64,000 nucleotides of DNA from JAVBSN01 sp031556525. GTDB taxonomy: Bacteria > Bacillota > Clostridia > Lachnospirales > Lachnospiraceae. Under the pieces are notes generated by a model, which was not told the DNA's origin, made no database searches, and saw only the letters and a program-made list of their open reading frames with translations. Shown one piece after another: positions 63,401 through 64,000 of the stretch (position 1 is its first letter; every line of letters starts with the position of its first letter). The stretch is from NCBI GenBank assembly GCA_031556525.1, contig JAVBSS010000006.1:1-64000 (forward strand), in the 5' to 3' direction. Position numbers and translations under genes: made by a program.

Positions 63401-63718
63401 TCATCGCAATGCCTTTTTTATTTCCTTTTCCTCTTGTTTAAGATCCTTTATTACTTCTTGAAAATGTTTTCTCTTACTAATATCCTTTTTAAGTTGTTCA
63501 ATATCAACTTCCTCTTTTTTTCCAAGATACTTAGAAACTACTTTTCTGTTCTCCCTATAAGTCAAATAGTAATACTCTTGTTTCCCTATCTTTCTTATTA
63601 CAATTGACCCCTTGGGCAGACTCTCTATTTCCTCTATATATCTACTTCGCATTCTATCATTTCTTTCAAGTTCTTCTGTTAAAACCCCATGAATTACAGT
63701 TTCTTTTCTATTTTTCAT
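63401..63718 (-). CDS. Small protein of the NTase cassette (DUF6788-like)
   Basis: A 105-residue basic, coiled protein. Its centre (SLPKGSIVIRKIGKQEYYYLTYRENRKVVSKYLGK, residues 33-67 in two strands) matches the DUF6788-type pattern of a small beta hairpin with Tyr-rich strand; the C-terminus is a long charged helix. First gene of the pair with a GGAGGA site; repeats of TGTAGTGTAA lie directly upstream of it. By position it would be the regulator or antitoxin of the pair, but no helix-turn-helix is evident, so this is only a guess. Confidence 0.7.
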   Translation of the reverse strand: MKNRKETVIHGVLTEELERNDRMRSRYIEEIESLPKGSIVIRKIGKQEYYYLTYRENRKVVSKYLGKKEEVDIEQLKKDISKRKHFQEVIKDLKQEEKEIKKALR

Positions 63719-63728
63719 AGTATCCTCC

Positions 63729-63837
63729 TTACACTACTCCTTTACTTATTTATAGCATTTTGTAGTGTAAGATTATCTTACACTACATTTAATCATTTTT
63801 CAATAGTTTGTAGTGTAAGGTTTTCAATTTCACTACA
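63729..63837. repeat. Array of TGTAGTGTAA motifs upstream of NTase cassette
   Basis: Five copies or near-copies in alternating orientation: TTACACTACT (63729-63738), TGTAGTGTAA (63761-63770), TTACACTACA (63778-63787), TGTAGTGTAA (63809-63818), TTCACTACA (63829-63837). The pair 63761-63787 is a perfect 10-bp inverted repeat with a 7-base spacer. They occupy the promoter region of the cassette, so an operator for a self-regulating module is the natural reading. Confidence 0.8.
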
Positions 63838-64000
63838 AACTATCCCCAAAGTCCTCTTTAAACTTCTTAATCAAATCTTCCTGCCAATCTCCGATAGGCT
63901 CCAACTTTCCAAAAAAGAAACGTAGCATCTTAGGTTCTTCTACAAACTTTAATCCGCCAATTAAATTTCTATTATCATATAGCCATGTAATTCTATCTAC
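63833..64000 (-). CDS. C-terminal end of an unidentified protein (cut by window edge)
   Basis: The last 55 codons of a minus-strand gene that continues beyond the window. The visible end reads LIGGLKFVEEPKMLRFFFGK and then ...EDLIKKFKEDFGDSL before a TAG at 63833-63835, inside the last repeat motif. No frame breaks are seen. I do not recognise it. Confidence 0.5.
   Translation of the reverse strand, partial: VDRITWLYDNRNLIGGLKFVEEPKMLRFFFGKLEPIGDWQEDLIKKFKEDFGDSL

Noticed and set aside
62628..63837. Insertion sequence with terminal inverted repeats
   Set aside because: The enclosed genes encode no transposase, there is no evident target duplication, and the motif occurs more than twice on one side.

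Overview
The window is about 64 kb of AT-rich DNA from a spore-forming anaerobic Clostridia member, most likely a Lachnospiraceae. The evidence is the spoIIAA-spoIIAB-sigF operon, an electron-bifurcating [FeFe] hydrogenase (HydABC), a short cobalamin-dependent methionine synthase, AddAB recombination, long-form HPF, and several small families typical of this group (DUF4474, DUF3892, DUF6323-like, YjfB-like). I saw no rRNA, tRNA, CRISPR array or intact insertion sequence. Nearly all genes up to about 51.5 kb lie on the minus strand, as on one replication arm.

Layout. 0-10 kb: aspartokinase, a phosphoglycerate-mutase-family protein (probably a non-orthologous homoserine kinase) and homoserine dehydrogenase, then cheW, prfB, secA and the sporulation sigma-F operon. 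10-20.5 kb: a zinc-ribbon/TPR membrane protein with a 47-residue companion, folC, queF and addA/addB. 20.7-25 kb: a small FMN-binding-domain-like membrane protein and a CUT1-type sugar ABC transporter without its ATPase; the binding protein has a strong promoter and a leader with two perfect palindromes. 25-35.5 kb: trpS, an ABC-F protein, a CNNM/CorC-type membrane protein, a membrane-anchored PpiC/PrsA-like protein, ilvN-ilvC, metH and hpf. 35.5-40.2 kb: an AT-rich intergenic region with four DnaA-box-like sites, then three paralogous secreted SH3-NlpC/P60 hydrolases, two of which have WalR/YycF-type boxes at their promoters. 40.3-42.2 kb: a YjfB-like small gene behind a roughly 240-nt leader of repeated, near-identical stem-loops, then a MATE pump. 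42.2-51.5 kb: a PH-domain protein, a HAD phosphatase, mntP with its Mn2+ (yybP-ykoY) riboswitch, a COG2509 flavoprotein behind a purine (guanine-type) riboswitch, hydABC, and a membrane diguanylate cyclase overlapping hydC. 51.6-61.9 kb: DUF genes, a SulP transporter, a Smr-less MutS2 relative, a probable structured small RNA with its own promoter and terminator, a membrane lipase, a voltage-gated K+ channel, a PNPOx-fold protein and a NUDIX hydrolase. 62-64 kb is accessory in character: a helicase gene remnant with an in-frame stop, then a nucleotidyltransferase/small-protein pair bracketed by repeats of a 10-bp motif, and the end of a further gene.

How it fits together. Housekeeping biosynthesis (aspartate family, branched-chain amino acids, methionine, folate, queuosine) and export/cell-wall functions alternate with regulated single genes. 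The richest content beyond protein genes is RNA-level and operator-level control: two riboswitches with terminators, a repeat-hairpin leader, WalR boxes, palindromes in an ABC leader, and a candidate small RNA. All calls come from reading the sequence; no database search was run.
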